Shown here: in pieces, positions 12,629 through 21,029 of the stretch
Numbering within the stretch: the first letter of the stretch is position 1
Layout of the letters: every line of letters starts with the position of its first letter
Source: Streptomyces griseoluteus
GTDB lineage: Bacteria; Actinomycetota; Actinomycetes; Streptomycetales; Streptomycetaceae
Direction: 5' to 3'
DNA length: 64,000 nucleotides
NCBI RefSeq assembly: GCF_004784465.1
Contig: NZ_SRRU01000007.1
Span: 311,091 to 375,090, forward strand
Notes under the pieces: generated by a model
Seen by the model: only the letters and a program-made list of their open reading frames with translations
Told to the model about the DNA's origin: nothing
The model's database searches: none
Translations under genes and position numbers: made by a program

Positions 12629-12952
12629 GTGGCTCTTCCGCCCCTTACCCCTGAACAGCGCGCAGCCGCGCTCGAAAAGGCCGCCGCGGCTCGCCGGGAG
12701 CGGGCCGAGGTCAAGAATCGACTCAAGCACTCCGGCGCCTCGCTGCACGAGGTCATCAAGCAGGGCCAGGAGAACGAGGTCATCGGCAAGATGAAGGTCT
12801 CGGCCCTGCTGGAGTCCCTGCCGGGCGTGGGCAAGGTCCGCGCCAAGCAGATCATGGAGCGACTGGGCATCTCCGAGAGCCGCCGTGTCCGCGGCCTCGG
12901 TTCCAACCAGATCGCCTCCCTGGAGCGTGAGTTCGGCAGCACCGGCTCCTGA
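12629..12952 (+). CDS. sihF: Streptomyces integration host factor sIHF
   Basis: A 107-residue nucleoid-associated protein that binds duplex DNA without strict sequence choice and affects supercoiling, sporulation septation and antibiotic production. GTG 12629 gives ALPPLTPEQRAAALEKAAAAR at the N-terminus, the known sIHF start; longer in-frame extension would run into the promoter region. The helix-two-turn-helix region with LLESLPGVGKVRAKQIMERLGI is at about 55-76, followed by RRVRGLGSNQIASL. It is followed at once by tandem hairpins. Confidence 0.95.
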   Translation: MALPPLTPEQRAAALEKAAAARRERAEVKNRLKHSGASLHEVIKQGQENEVIGKMKVSALLESLPGVGKVRAKQIMERLGISESRRVRGLGSNQIASLEREFGSTGS

Positions 12953-12991
12953 GTCCGGGCGCAGCCCGGACCGGAGTCCCGGACACTCCGG
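12953..12991 (+). terminator. Tandem hairpins after sihF
   Basis: GTCCGGGC (12953-12960) pairs with GCCCGGAC (12964-12971), and CCGGAGT (12971-12977) pairs with ACTCCGG (12985-12991). The first begins on the base after the stop codon. No T-run follows. Confidence 0.65.
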
Positions 12992-13012
12992 GATTGCTGG
13001 AATAATCGCTGC

Positions 13013-13606
13013 ATGGCTGGAACATTCCGGGGGACGTCCCCCGTACCCCCGGACGCACGTCCGCGGCTGACCGTGCTCTCCGGCCCCTCCGGGGTCGGCA
13101 AGAGCACGGTCGTCGCCCATATGCGCAAAGAGCACCCCGACGTCTGGCTGTCGGTGTCCGCGACCACCCGCAAGCCGCGCCCCGGTGAGCAGCACGGCGT
13201 CCACTACTTCTTCGTCACCGACGAGGAGATGGACAAGCTGATCGCCAACGGCGAGCTGCTGGAGTGGGCCGAGTTCGCCGGCAACCGCTACGGCACGCCC
13301 CGCGCGGCCGTGCTGGAGCGGCTGGAGAAGGGCGAGCCGGTGCTGCTGGAGATCGACCTCCAGGGCGCCCGGCAGGTCCGCGAGTCGATGTCCGACGCCC
13401 AACTGGTCTTCCTCGCCCCGCCGTCCTGGGACGAGCTGGTGCGCAGGCTCACCGGCCGGGGCACCGAGCCGCCGGAGGTCATCGAGCGCCGGCTGGAGGC
13501 GGCCCGGACGGAACTGGCCGCCGAGCCCGAGTTCGACGTCACCCTGGTCAACACCTCCGTCGAGGACGTGGCCGGGGAGCTGCTAGCCTTGATGGACGTT
13601 GTGTGA
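13013..13606 (+). CDS. gmk: Guanylate kinase
   Basis: Phosphorylates GMP to GDP with ATP. The 197-residue protein has the P-loop SGPSGVGKST at residues 23-32, the GMP-binding stretch SATTRKPRPGEQHGVHYFF, and the lid segment with RLTGRGTE. ATG 13013 gives an N-terminal extension of about 19 residues before the core, as in other Streptomyces. rpoZ follows 84 bases later. Confidence 0.96.
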   Translation: MAGTFRGTSPVPPDARPRLTVLSGPSGVGKSTVVAHMRKEHPDVWLSVSATTRKPRPGEQHGVHYFFVTDEEMDKLIANGELLEWAEFAGNRYGTPRAAVLERLEKGEPVLLEIDLQGARQVRESMSDAQLVFLAPPSWDELVRRLTGRGTEPPEVIERRLEAARTELAAEPEFDVTLVNTSVEDVAGELLALMDVV

Positions 13607-13690
13607 TCGTGACCGCCGTCCATCAACAGGACCTACCGGTCACGGTGCTCCACACCGACTGATTCTTTCCCACCCATCGGAAGGCAGAGC

Positions 13691-13963
13691 GTGTCCTCTT
13701 CCATCACCGCGCCCGAGGGCATCATCAACCCTCCGATCGACGAGCTCCTCGAGGCCACCGACTCGAAGTACAGCCTGGTGATCTACGCGGCCAAGCGCGC
13801 CCGTCAGATCAACGCGTACTACTCGCAGCTCGGTGAGGGCCTCCTCGAGTACGTCGGTCCGCTCGTCGACACCCACGTCCACGAGAAGCCGCTCTCGATC
13901 GCGCTGCGCGAGATCAACGCCGGTCTGCTGACCTCCGAGGCCATCGAGGGCCCGGCCCAGTAG
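13691..13963 (+). CDS. rpoZ: RNA polymerase omega subunit
   Basis: The 90-residue omega subunit assists beta-prime folding and RNA polymerase assembly. It shows the family pattern INPPIDELLEATDSKYSLVIYAAKRARQIN followed by the KPLSIALREINAG segment. The GTG start follows GGAAGG. The gmk-rpoZ-coaBC order is conserved across actinobacteria. Confidence 0.97.
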   Translation: MSSSITAPEGIINPPIDELLEATDSKYSLVIYAAKRARQINAYYSQLGEGLLEYVGPLVDTHVHEKPLSIALREINAGLLTSEAIEGPAQ

Positions 13964-14007
13964 TTCCCTCCGCTCGCGGTCGTACTTTCAGATCGCGGTC
14001 GACTTGT

Positions 14008-14042
14008 CCACAGGCCCGGCAGTCATGCTGCCGGGCCTGTGG
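14008..14042 (+). terminator. Terminator after rpoZ
   Basis: A perfect 15-bp stem CCACAGGCCCGGCAG (14008-14022) with CTGCCGGGCCTGTGG (14028-14042) and a five-base loop. It argues against coaBC start codons upstream of it. Confidence 0.85.
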
Positions 14043-14093
14043 TGTGTCATGGGTGTCATAGGTTCTCGAAAGTCCGGGGAGACGGTGGAGACG

Positions 14094-15296
14094 GTGGACA
14101 AGCCGAAGGTCGTGCTGGGCGTCAGCGGGGGCATCGCCGCGTACAAGTCCTGTGAGCTGCTCAGACGGTTCACCGAGTCGGGGCACGACGTGCGGGTGGT
14201 GCCGACCGCCTCCGCGCTGCACTTCGTCGGCGCCGCCACCTGGTCCGCGCTGTCGGGCAACCCGGTCACCACCGAGGTCTGGGACAGCGTCCACGAGGTG
14301 CCGCACGTCCGCATCGGGCAGCACGCCGACCTCGTGGTGGTCGCGCCCGCCACCGCCGACATGCTCGCCAAGGCCGCGCACGGCCTTGCCGACGACCTGC
14401 TCACCAACACGCTGCTCACCGCGCGCTGTCCGGTGGTCTTCGCCCCGGCGATGCACACCGAGATGTGGGAGCACCCGGCCACCCAGGAGAACGTGGCCAC
14501 CCTGCGCCGCCGGGGCGCGGTCGTCATCGAGCCCGCCGTGGGCCGCCTCACCGGCGTCGACACCGGCAAGGGGCGGCTGCCCGACCCGGCCGAGATCTTC
14601 GAGGTGTGCCGCCGGGTGCTGGCGCGGGGCGTGAGCGAACCCGACCTCGCGGGCCGCCATGTGGTGGTCTCGGCGGGCGGCACCCGTGAACCGCTCGACC
14701 CGGTGCGCTTCCTCGGCAACCGCTCCTCCGGCAAGCAGGGGTACGCCCTCGCCCGGACCGCCGCCGCGCGCGGGGCCCGCGTGACCTTGGTCTCGGCCAA
14801 CGCCTCCCTGCCCGACCCGGCCGGGGTGGACATCGTGCACGTCGGCACCGCCGTCCAGCTCCGCGAGGCGGTGCTCAAGGCCGCGGCCGACGCCGACGCC
14901 GTGGTCATGGCCGCCGCCGTCGCCGATTTCCGCCCGGCGGTCTACGCGAGCGGGAAGATCAAGAAGAAGGACGGCCAGGAGCCCGAGCCAGTCGCCCTGG
15001 TCCGCAACCCCGACGTGCTCGCCGAGGTCTCCGCCGAGCGCGCCCGCCCCGGCCAGGTCGTCGTCGGCTTCGCCGCCGAGACCGACGACGTGCTGGCCAA
15101 CGGCCGCGCCAAGCTGGCCCGCAAGGGCTGCGACCTGCTGGTGGTCAACGAGGTGGGGGAGCGCCGGACCTTCGGCTCGGAGGAGAACGAGGCGGTGGTC
15201 CTCGGCGCCGACGGCACCGAGACGGCCGTACCGCACGGGCCGAAGGAGGCCCTCGCGGACACCGTCTGGGACCTGGTGGCGGCCCGGCTGGGCTGA
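14094..15296 (+). CDS. coaBC: Bifunctional CoaBC (phosphopantothenoylcysteine synthetase / decarboxylase)
   Basis: Two consecutive coenzyme A steps: CoaB adds cysteine to 4'-phosphopantothenate using CTP, and CoaC, an FMN enzyme, decarboxylates the product. The N-terminal flavoprotein domain (about 1-185) begins KPKVVLGVSGGIAAYKSCELLRR; the C-terminal CoaB domain carries VVSAGGTREPLDPVRFLGNRSSGKQG and ends near residue 400. GTG 14094 gives 400 residues, the usual length; GTG 14085 in the same frame is possible. Earlier in-frame starts lie in the rpoZ terminator and were set aside. Confidence 0.95.
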   Translation: MDKPKVVLGVSGGIAAYKSCELLRRFTESGHDVRVVPTASALHFVGAATWSALSGNPVTTEVWDSVHEVPHVRIGQHADLVVVAPATADMLAKAAHGLADDLLTNTLLTARCPVVFAPAMHTEMWEHPATQENVATLRRRGAVVIEPAVGRLTGVDTGKGRLPDPAEIFEVCRRVLARGVSEPDLAGRHVVVSAGGTREPLDPVRFLGNRSSGKQGYALARTAAARGARVTLVSANASLPDPAGVDIVHVGTAVQLREAVLKAAADADAVVMAAAVADFRPAVYASGKIKKKDGQEPEPVALVRNPDVLAEVSAERARPGQVVVGFAAETDDVLANGRAKLARKGCDLLVVNEVGERRTFGSEENEAVVLGADGTETAVPHGPKEALADTVWDLVAARLG

Positions 15297-15424
15297 GCGG
15301 CTGGGCCGTTCGGGGCGGTCCGTTGTCGGCCACCCGGAGTCTTTTTTTCACACCGCGATGGCGCGTGGCGGATCTGTTCAAGGCCGCGCTCCAGCGTGCA
15401 GAATGCCTGTGCCGCAGGTCACAG

Positions 15425-15445
15425 CGTTCTCGCTGGGCGAGAACG
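15425..15445. promoter_or_regulatory. Palindrome upstream of metK
   Basis: Nine-base perfect arms CGTTCTCGC and GCGAGAACG around TGG, 115 bases before the metK start. It could be an operator or a short hairpin. A possible -10, TAAACT, lies at 15473-15478. Confidence 0.6.
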
Positions 15446-15559
15446 GGTGGCCCTGCGGCCAGGTGCGACCGATAAACTGTTCGCGGACGACGTTGGGCGC
15501 AGCTCCCGACGTGGTCCTTCAATGATCAGCCAGCAGCCGCTGCAACCCCAGGGAGCGTT

Positions 15560-16768
15560 GTGTCCCGTCGCCTGTTCACCTCGGAGTCCGTGACCGAAGG
15601 TCACCCCGACAAGATCGCTGACCAGATCAGCGACACCATTCTCGACGCGCTGCTCCGTGAGGACCCCTCGTCCCGCGTCGCCGTCGAGACGCTGATCACC
15701 ACCGGCCTGGTGCACGTGGCCGGCGAGGTCACGACCAAGGCTTACGCGCCCATCGCCCAGTTGGTGCGCGAGAAGATCCTCGAGATCGGCTACGACTCCT
15801 CCAAGAAGGGCTTCGACGGCGCCTCCTGCGGCGTCTCGGTGTCCATCGGCGCGCAGTCCCCGGACATCGCGCAGGGCGTCGACACGGCGTACGAGTCCCG
15901 GGTCGAGGGCGACGAGGACGAGCTGGACAAGCAGGGCGCGGGCGACCAGGGCCTGATGTTCGGCTACGCCTCGGACGAGACGCCGACGCTGATGCCGCTG
16001 CCGATCTTCCTGGCGCACCGCCTGTCCAAGCGCCTGTCCGAGGTCCGCAAGAACGGCACCATCCCCTACCTGCGCCCCGACGGCAAGACCCAGGTCACCA
16101 TCGAGTACGACGGCGACAAGGCCGTCCGTCTCGACACGGTCGTGGTCTCCTCCCAGCACGCCTCGGACATCGACCTCGAGTCGCTGCTCGCGCCCGACAT
16201 CCGCGAGTTCGTGGTCGAGCCCGAGCTGAAGGCCCTGCTGGACGAGGGCATCAAGATCGACACCGAGGGCTATCGCCTGCTGGTCAACCCGACCGGCCGC
16301 TTCGAGATCGGCGGCCCGATGGGCGACGCCGGCCTCACCGGCCGCAAGATCATCATCGACACCTACGGCGGCTTCGCCCGTCACGGTGGCGGCGCCTTCT
16401 CGGGCAAGGACCCGTCCAAGGTGGACCGCTCGGCCGCGTACGCGATGCGCTGGGTCGCCAAGAACGTGGTGGCCGCGGGCCTCGCCTCGCGCTGCGAGGT
16501 CCAGGTCGCCTACGCGATCGGCAAGGCCGAGCCGGTCGGTCTCTTCGTGGAGACCTTCGGCACCGCCAAGATCGACCCCGAGAAGATCGAGAAGGCCATC
16601 GACGAGGTCTTCGACCTCCGCCCGGCCGCGATCATCCGCGACCTCGACCTGCTGCGCCCGATCTACGCCCAGACGGCGGCCTACGGCCACTTCGGCCGTG
16701 AGCTCCCCGACTTCACCTGGGAGCGCACCGACCGCGTCGACGCCCTGCGCAAGGCCGCCGGCGTCTGA
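15560..16768 (+). CDS. metK: S-adenosylmethionine synthetase
   Basis: Makes S-adenosylmethionine from methionine and ATP, the cell's methyl donor and a trigger of Streptomyces antibiotic production. The 402-residue protein has SVTEGHPDK at 10-18 (metal and ATP site), GAGDQGLMFGYA near residue 131, and GGGAFSGKDPSKVDRSAAY in the C-terminal third. GTG 15560 follows GGGAG. I found no SAM riboswitch in the 263-base leader. A strong terminator follows. Confidence 0.98.
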   Translation: MSRRLFTSESVTEGHPDKIADQISDTILDALLREDPSSRVAVETLITTGLVHVAGEVTTKAYAPIAQLVREKILEIGYDSSKKGFDGASCGVSVSIGAQSPDIAQGVDTAYESRVEGDEDELDKQGAGDQGLMFGYASDETPTLMPLPIFLAHRLSKRLSEVRKNGTIPYLRPDGKTQVTIEYDGDKAVRLDTVVVSSQHASDIDLESLLAPDIREFVVEPELKALLDEGIKIDTEGYRLLVNPTGRFEIGGPMGDAGLTGRKIIIDTYGGFARHGGGAFSGKDPSKVDRSAAYAMRWVAKNVVAAGLASRCEVQVAYAIGKAEPVGLFVETFGTAKIDPEKIEKAIDEVFDLRPAAIIRDLDLLRPIYAQTAAYGHFGRELPDFTWERTDRVDALRKAAGV

Positions 16769-16783
16769 TCCGCACCACGTGAA

Positions 16784-16821
16784 CCGGGGCCCGGCCTCCC
16801 TTCGGGGACGCCGGGCCCCGG
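16784..16821 (+). terminator. Terminator after metK
   Basis: A 12-bp perfect stem CCGGGGCCCGGC (16784-16795) with GCCGGGCCCCGG (16810-16821); the loop itself can form a small TCCC/GGGG stem. Confidence 0.8.
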
Positions 16822-16879
16822 CATGTTCCGGGTGGCTCGGCGGGCGGTGCTGTCAGTGGTCTTTGGTAAGAATGCAAGC

Positions 16880-19027
16880 GTGAGCAGCGACAACGGGCCG
16901 GGGGACGGCGGGGCCGAGGGGCCGCCGCCGGAGCAGCTCGCGCTCATCCGGGAGAGCGTGCGCGGCGCCGATGTACCGCGCGCCAAACCGCGCACCTGGC
17001 GTGGGGCCGCGCTCGCCAAGGACCGGCCGGTCGCGCGCGTGCTCGTCGACAAGGGCGTCCTGCATCTCGACCGGTACTTCGACTACGCGGTGCCCGAGGA
17101 ACTCGACGCCGACGCCCAGCCCGGCGTCCGGGTCCGGGTGCGGTTCGGCGCCGGGCGGCACCGGGTGCGGGACGGGCGGCGCGAGGGCGGCGGCCTGATC
17201 GACGGCTACCTGATCGAGCGGCGGGACGAGTCCGACTACGCGGGGCCGCTCGCCGCCCTCGCCCAGGTCGTCTCCCCGGAGCCGGTGCTCGGTGAGGAAC
17301 TCCTCGGGCTGGCCCGCGCCGTCGCCGACCGGTACGCGGGCAGCCTCGCCGACGTGCTGCAACTGGCCGTACCGCCGCGCAGCGCCCGCGCGGAGAAGCG
17401 CGCTTCCCCCCAGCCCCTCCCCGCGCCCCCCGCCCCGGACGCGGGCACCTGGGCCCGCTACGAGCACGGTCCCGCCTTCCTCGACGCCCTGGCCTCCGGC
17501 GGTTCGCCCCGTGCGGCGTGGAACGCGCTGCCCGGACCCGAGTGGAGCGAGGAGATCGCCCGCGCCGTCGCCGCCACCCTCACCTCGGGACGCGGCGCCC
17601 TGGTCGTCGTCCCCGACGGGCGGACCGCCGCGCGGGTCGACGCCGCGCTGACCGGGCTGCTCGGCAAGGGCCGCCACGCGCTGCTCACCGCCGACGCCGG
17701 ACCCGAGAAGCGGTACGCGCAGTGGCTCGCGGTCCGGCGCGGCTCCGTACGGGCGGTCGTCGGCACCCGCGCCGCCATGTTCGCCCCCGTGCGGGACCTC
17801 GGGCTCGTGGCCGTCTGGGACGACGGCGACGACAGCCACAGCGAGCAGCACGCGCCCCAGCCGCACGCCCGCGACGTCCTGCTGCTGCGCGCCTCCCTCG
17901 ACAAGTGCGCGTTCCTGGTGGGCAGTTGGAGCTGCACGGTGGAGGCCGCGCAGCTCGTCGAGAGCGGCTGGGCACGGCCCCTGACCGCTGGCCGCGAGCA
18001 GGTCCGCCGGGCCGCGCCGCTGGTACGCACCGTCGGGGACACCGACCTCGCCCGTGACGAGGCCGCCCGTGCCGCCCGGCTGCCCAGCCTCGCCTGGCAG
18101 GCCGTCCGGGAGGGGCTCAGGACCGGCCCGGTGCTGGTGCAGGTGCCCCGGCGCGGATACGTACCCCGCCTGGCCTGTGCCCAGTGCCGGGCGCCCGCGC
18201 GGTGCGCGCACTGCGCCGGGCCGCTCCAGGCGCAGGACGCGGGGGCGCTGCGGTGCGAGTGGTGCGGGCGGGAGGAGCACTCCTGGCACTGTCCCGAGTG
18301 CGGAGGCTTCCGGCTGCGCGCCCAGGTCGTCGGCGCGCGCCGTACCGCCGAGGAGCTGGGGCGCGCCTTCCCTGCCGTGCCGGTGCGCACCTCCGGGCGC
18401 GAGCACGTGCTCGACACGGTGCCGGCCGCGCCCGCCCTGGTCGTCAGCACGCCGGGCGCCGAGCCGGTCGCCGAGGGCGGTTACGCGGCCGCGCTGCTGC
18501 TCGACGGCTGGGCCATGCTCGGCCGGCCGGACCTGCGCTCCGGCGAGGACGCGCTGCGCCGGTGGATCGGCGCGGCCGCGCTGGTCCGGCCGCAGAGCGA
18601 CGGCGGGACCGTGGTGGTCGTGGCCGAGCCGACGCTGCGGCCCGTGCAGGCGCTGGTCCGCTGGGACCCCGTCGGGTTCGCGGTCCGGGAGCTGGCCGAA
18701 CGGTCCGAGCTGGGATTTCCGCCGGTGTCCCGGATGGCCGCGGTGTCCGGGACGGCGGAGGCGGTCGCGGAGTTCCTCGCGGCCGTGGAGTCACCCCCGG
18801 ACGCGGAGGTACTGGGGCCGGTGCCGCTGCCGCCGACCCTGCCCGGCCGGCCCCGCCGCCCCGGCGCGCCCCCGCCGGGGGAGCAGTGGGAACGGGCGCT
18901 GATCCGGGTACCGCCCGGCAGCGGCTCCGCCCTGGCGGCCGCCCTGAAGACGGCCCAGGCGGCGCGGATGGCGCGGGGGAGTGGAGAGCCGGTCCGGGTG
19001 CGGATCGATCCGCCGGACATCGGCTGA
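16880..19027 (+). CDS. priA: PriA-like primosomal protein lacking helicase motifs
   Basis: Related to PriA, the DNA-binding protein that restarts stalled replication forks. The 715-residue protein keeps the N-terminal 3'-end-binding region (about 40-150) and a full set of eight zinc-site cysteines (CAQC, CAHC, CEWC, CPEC). The motor is degenerate: no Walker A GxxGSGKT, DDGDDS where E. coli has DEEHDSS, and RRWIGAAALV in place of the QMIGRAGR motif VI. ATP-driven unwinding is therefore not expected. GTG 16880 is chosen because earlier starts fall next to the metK terminator. Confidence 0.88.
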   Translation: MSSDNGPGDGGAEGPPPEQLALIRESVRGADVPRAKPRTWRGAALAKDRPVARVLVDKGVLHLDRYFDYAVPEELDADAQPGVRVRVRFGAGRHRVRDGRREGGGLIDGYLIERRDESDYAGPLAALAQVVSPEPVLGEELLGLARAVADRYAGSLADVLQLAVPPRSARAEKRASPQPLPAPPAPDAGTWARYEHGPAFLDALASGGSPRAAWNALPGPEWSEEIARAVAATLTSGRGALVVVPDGRTAARVDAALTGLLGKGRHALLTADAGPEKRYAQWLAVRRGSVRAVVGTRAAMFAPVRDLGLVAVWDDGDDSHSEQHAPQPHARDVLLLRASLDKCAFLVGSWSCTVEAAQLVESGWARPLTAGREQVRRAAPLVRTVGDTDLARDEAARAARLPSLAWQAVREGLRTGPVLVQVPRRGYVPRLACAQCRAPARCAHCAGPLQAQDAGALRCEWCGREEHSWHCPECGGFRLRAQVVGARRTAEELGRAFPAVPVRTSGREHVLDTVPAAPALVVSTPGAEPVAEGGYAAALLLDGWAMLGRPDLRSGEDALRRWIGAAALVRPQSDGGTVVVVAEPTLRPVQALVRWDPVGFAVRELAERSELGFPPVSRMAAVSGTAEAVAEFLAAVESPPDAEVLGPVPLPPTLPGRPRRPGAPPPGEQWERALIRVPPGSGSALAAALKTAQAARMARGSGEPVRVRIDPPDIG

Positions 19028-19048
19028 GGGTTCGTCCCGGCACACGAA

Positions 19049-19077
19049 CGCCCTCCCGGTCGGTCGCCGGGAGGGCG
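19049..19077. terminator. Bidirectional terminator between priA and the HTH gene
   Basis: CGCCCTCCCGG (19049-19059) pairs perfectly with CCGGGAGGGCG (19067-19077) across a seven-base loop, between two convergent genes. Confidence 0.8.
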
Positions 19078-19090
19078 CGGGTCGGGCCGG

Positions 19091-19618
19091 TCAGCCGCTG
19101 CGGGGGCCGGGGAAGGCCGGGGGCCTCGGGTCGTCGCGGAGGGTGGGGCTGCCCGAGGTCGGCTGGGTCGGCATGGAGCGGGCCGCGGGGACGGTCGGCA
19201 TGCCGGTGTTGATGGTGCGGGTGCCCGAGGGCTCGCCGGCCCGCTCGGCCTCGGCCGCGGCCTGGGCGGCGGCCCGGCGGGCGCCGTAACGGCGGTGCAC
19301 GGCCTGCTTGGTGACGCCGAGCGCGGAGCCCACCGCGTCCCACGAGAAGCCGAGCGAACGGTCGAAGTCCACGGCCGCCGTCACCAGGGTCTCGACGCTG
19401 TCCCGGAGTTCCTGGGCGAGGCGGACCGTCGGGGCCGGGGCGCGTCCGTAGACGACAAAGCCGGTGGACGGGCCGGAGCGGCGGGGACGGTAGACGTTGC
19501 CGAGCTGGGCGGTGAGGGTGCGCAGCGCGTCCACCTGCCGGCGGACCCGCTCGATGTCGCGCACCAGCAAGTGCAGGCTGGCACGGGCCTGGGCGTCGTG
19601 CGTTGCGTGGTCGGCCAT
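19091..19618 (-). CDS. Streptomyces helix-turn-helix protein, function unknown
   Basis: A 175-residue protein with a coiled N-terminal region (about 10-45), then a sequence FDRSLGFSWDAVGSALGVTKQAVHRRYG (about 95-122) that reads as a homeodomain-like helix-turn-helix. The C-terminal 50 residues are Pro/Thr-rich and probably unstructured. ATG 19618 has GAGAGG seven bases upstream, which decides the start over longer in-frame options. It is divergent from fmt. It is probably a DNA-binding regulator, but the target is unknown. Confidence 0.8.
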   Translation of the reverse strand: MADHATHDAQARASLHLLVRDIERVRRQVDALRTLTAQLGNVYRPRRSGPSTGFVVYGRAPAPTVRLAQELRDSVETLVTAAVDFDRSLGFSWDAVGSALGVTKQAVHRRYGARRAAAQAAAEAERAGEPSGTRTINTGMPTVPAARSMPTQPTSGSPTLRDDPRPPAFPGPRSG

Positions 19619-20016
19619 GAACAAGCCTCTCGAACCGGCGTTGAAAGGAAGTGGGCGGCCGAAGCGGCCCGAAGTGGTCAACTCTCTCTTGACCAACGCG
19701 TGGGCGCTCCGCTGGTCACGGGGTGGGGCGTGCGGGGTGTGTCTGTACGCCGGGGTCTCCCACCCGCGCACCACCCGTTCGCTGTTGGCCGGTGGGCTGG
19801 ACAACATGTGGGGCGCTCACCGTCGGCGGCCTCGGGCCGCTGGGCGGCGGCGCCTGCGGCGATCCGGCGTCCGCGGCCATCGTCCCGCCGCGCGGGCATC
19901 ACTCTGGCGTCCGCGGCCATCTCCCGGCGTCCACAGGCTGGCGATCTGGTGCCCCTCGGCGGTCATAGACTTGTCCGTCGGCCGTCTGCCGTCGTTCGAG
20001 AGGCTTGTTGTTGACC
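19619..20016. other. 398-bp intergenic region with repeats, no gene
   Basis: The gap between the divergent HTH gene and fmt has no supported coding sequence. GAACAAGCCTCTCGAAC (19619-19635) is repeated inverted at 19994-20009 as GTTCGAGAGGCTTGTT, each copy covering the ribosome site of one flanking gene. GGCGTCCGCGGCCATC occurs twice, at 19866 and 19906, a 40-base period. Confidence 0.7.
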
Positions 20017-20949
20017 ATGAGGCTTGTCTTCGCCGGTACCCCAGAGGTCGCCGTTCCCGCTCTGGACGCTCTGATCGAATCCGGGCGGCACGAGGTGGCC
20101 GCTGTCGTCACGCGGCCCGACGCGCCCGCCGGGCGGGGCCGCAGGCTGGTCGCGTCGCCCGTGGCCGAGCGGGCGGAGGAGGCCGGGATCGAGGTGCTGA
20201 AGCCGTCCAGCCCGCGCGACCCTGCCTTCCTGGAGCGGCTGCGGGAGATCGGCCCGGACTGCTGCCCGGTCGTCGCCTACGGCGCCCTGCTGCCCCGCGT
20301 CGCCCTGGACATCCCCGCCCACGGCTGGGTCAACCTGCACTTCTCGCTGCTGCCCGCCTGGCGCGGAGCCGCGCCCGTGCAGCACTCGATCATGTCGGGC
20401 GACCAGATCACCGGCGCCTCCACCTTCCTCATCGAGGAGGGCCTGGACTCCGGCCCGGTCTACGGCACCGTCACCGAGGAGATCCGGCCCACCGACACCA
20501 GCGGCGACCTGCTCACCCGGCTCGCCTTCGCCGGTTCCGGGCTGCTCGCGGCCACCATGGACGGCATCGCGGACGGCACCCTGAAGGCCGTACCGCAGCC
20601 CGCCGAGGGCATCACGCTCGCGCCGAAGATCACGGTCGAGGACGCCAAGGTCGACTGGGCGGCGCCCGCGCTGCGCGTCGACCGGGTGGTGCGCGGCTGC
20701 ACGCCGGCCCCCGGCGCGTGGACCGTGTTCCGGGGCGAGCGGCTCAAGCTCGTGCAGCTCGCGCCGGTGCCCGAGCGGACCGACCTCGCGCCTGGCAGGC
20801 TCGCCGTCGGGAAGAACAGCGTGCACGTCGGCACGGGTTCGTACGCGGTCGAGCTGCTCTGGGTGCAGGCGCAGGGCAAGAAGCCGATGCGGGCCGCCGA
20901 CTGGGCGCGCGGGGCGCGGATCGCCGAGGGCGAGTCGCTCGGGGGCTGA
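20017..20949 (+). CDS. fmt: Methionyl-tRNA formyltransferase
   Basis: Formylates initiator Met-tRNA with 10-formyltetrahydrofolate. The 310-residue protein opens with MRLVFAGTPEVAVPALDAL and has the folate-site motif HFSLLPAWRGAAPVQ from His108, then ITGASTFLIEEGLDSGP. ATG 20017 gives the family start; GAGAGG lies upstream within the repeated 16-mer shared with the divergent gene. rsmB follows 80 bases downstream. Confidence 0.97.
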   Translation: MRLVFAGTPEVAVPALDALIESGRHEVAAVVTRPDAPAGRGRRLVASPVAERAEEAGIEVLKPSSPRDPAFLERLREIGPDCCPVVAYGALLPRVALDIPAHGWVNLHFSLLPAWRGAAPVQHSIMSGDQITGASTFLIEEGLDSGPVYGTVTEEIRPTDTSGDLLTRLAFAGSGLLAATMDGIADGTLKAVPQPAEGITLAPKITVEDAKVDWAAPALRVDRVVRGCTPAPGAWTVFRGERLKLVQLAPVPERTDLAPGRLAVGKNSVHVGTGSYAVELLWVQAQGKKPMRAADWARGARIAEGESLGG

Positions 20950-21029
20950 CACCCCGCGAGTGGGGGGTGACGGTCCACCGACGTACGCTGGTGACCGCAC
21001 CCCCTGACCACATCCGGAGCACCTTTCCC

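Noticed and set aside
14004..14093. Longer coaBC start codons
   Set aside because: They lie inside or just after the perfect 15-bp rpoZ terminator, and the added residues are not family-like.
15297..15559. SAM riboswitch before metK
   Set aside because: Searched for SAM-I and SAM-IV core features by eye and found none; only a palindrome and a T-run at 15342-15348.
19497..21029. Very long frame through the fmt region joined to rsmB
   Set aside because: fmt in another frame is unmistakable there; the real rsmB protein begins at GTG 21030.
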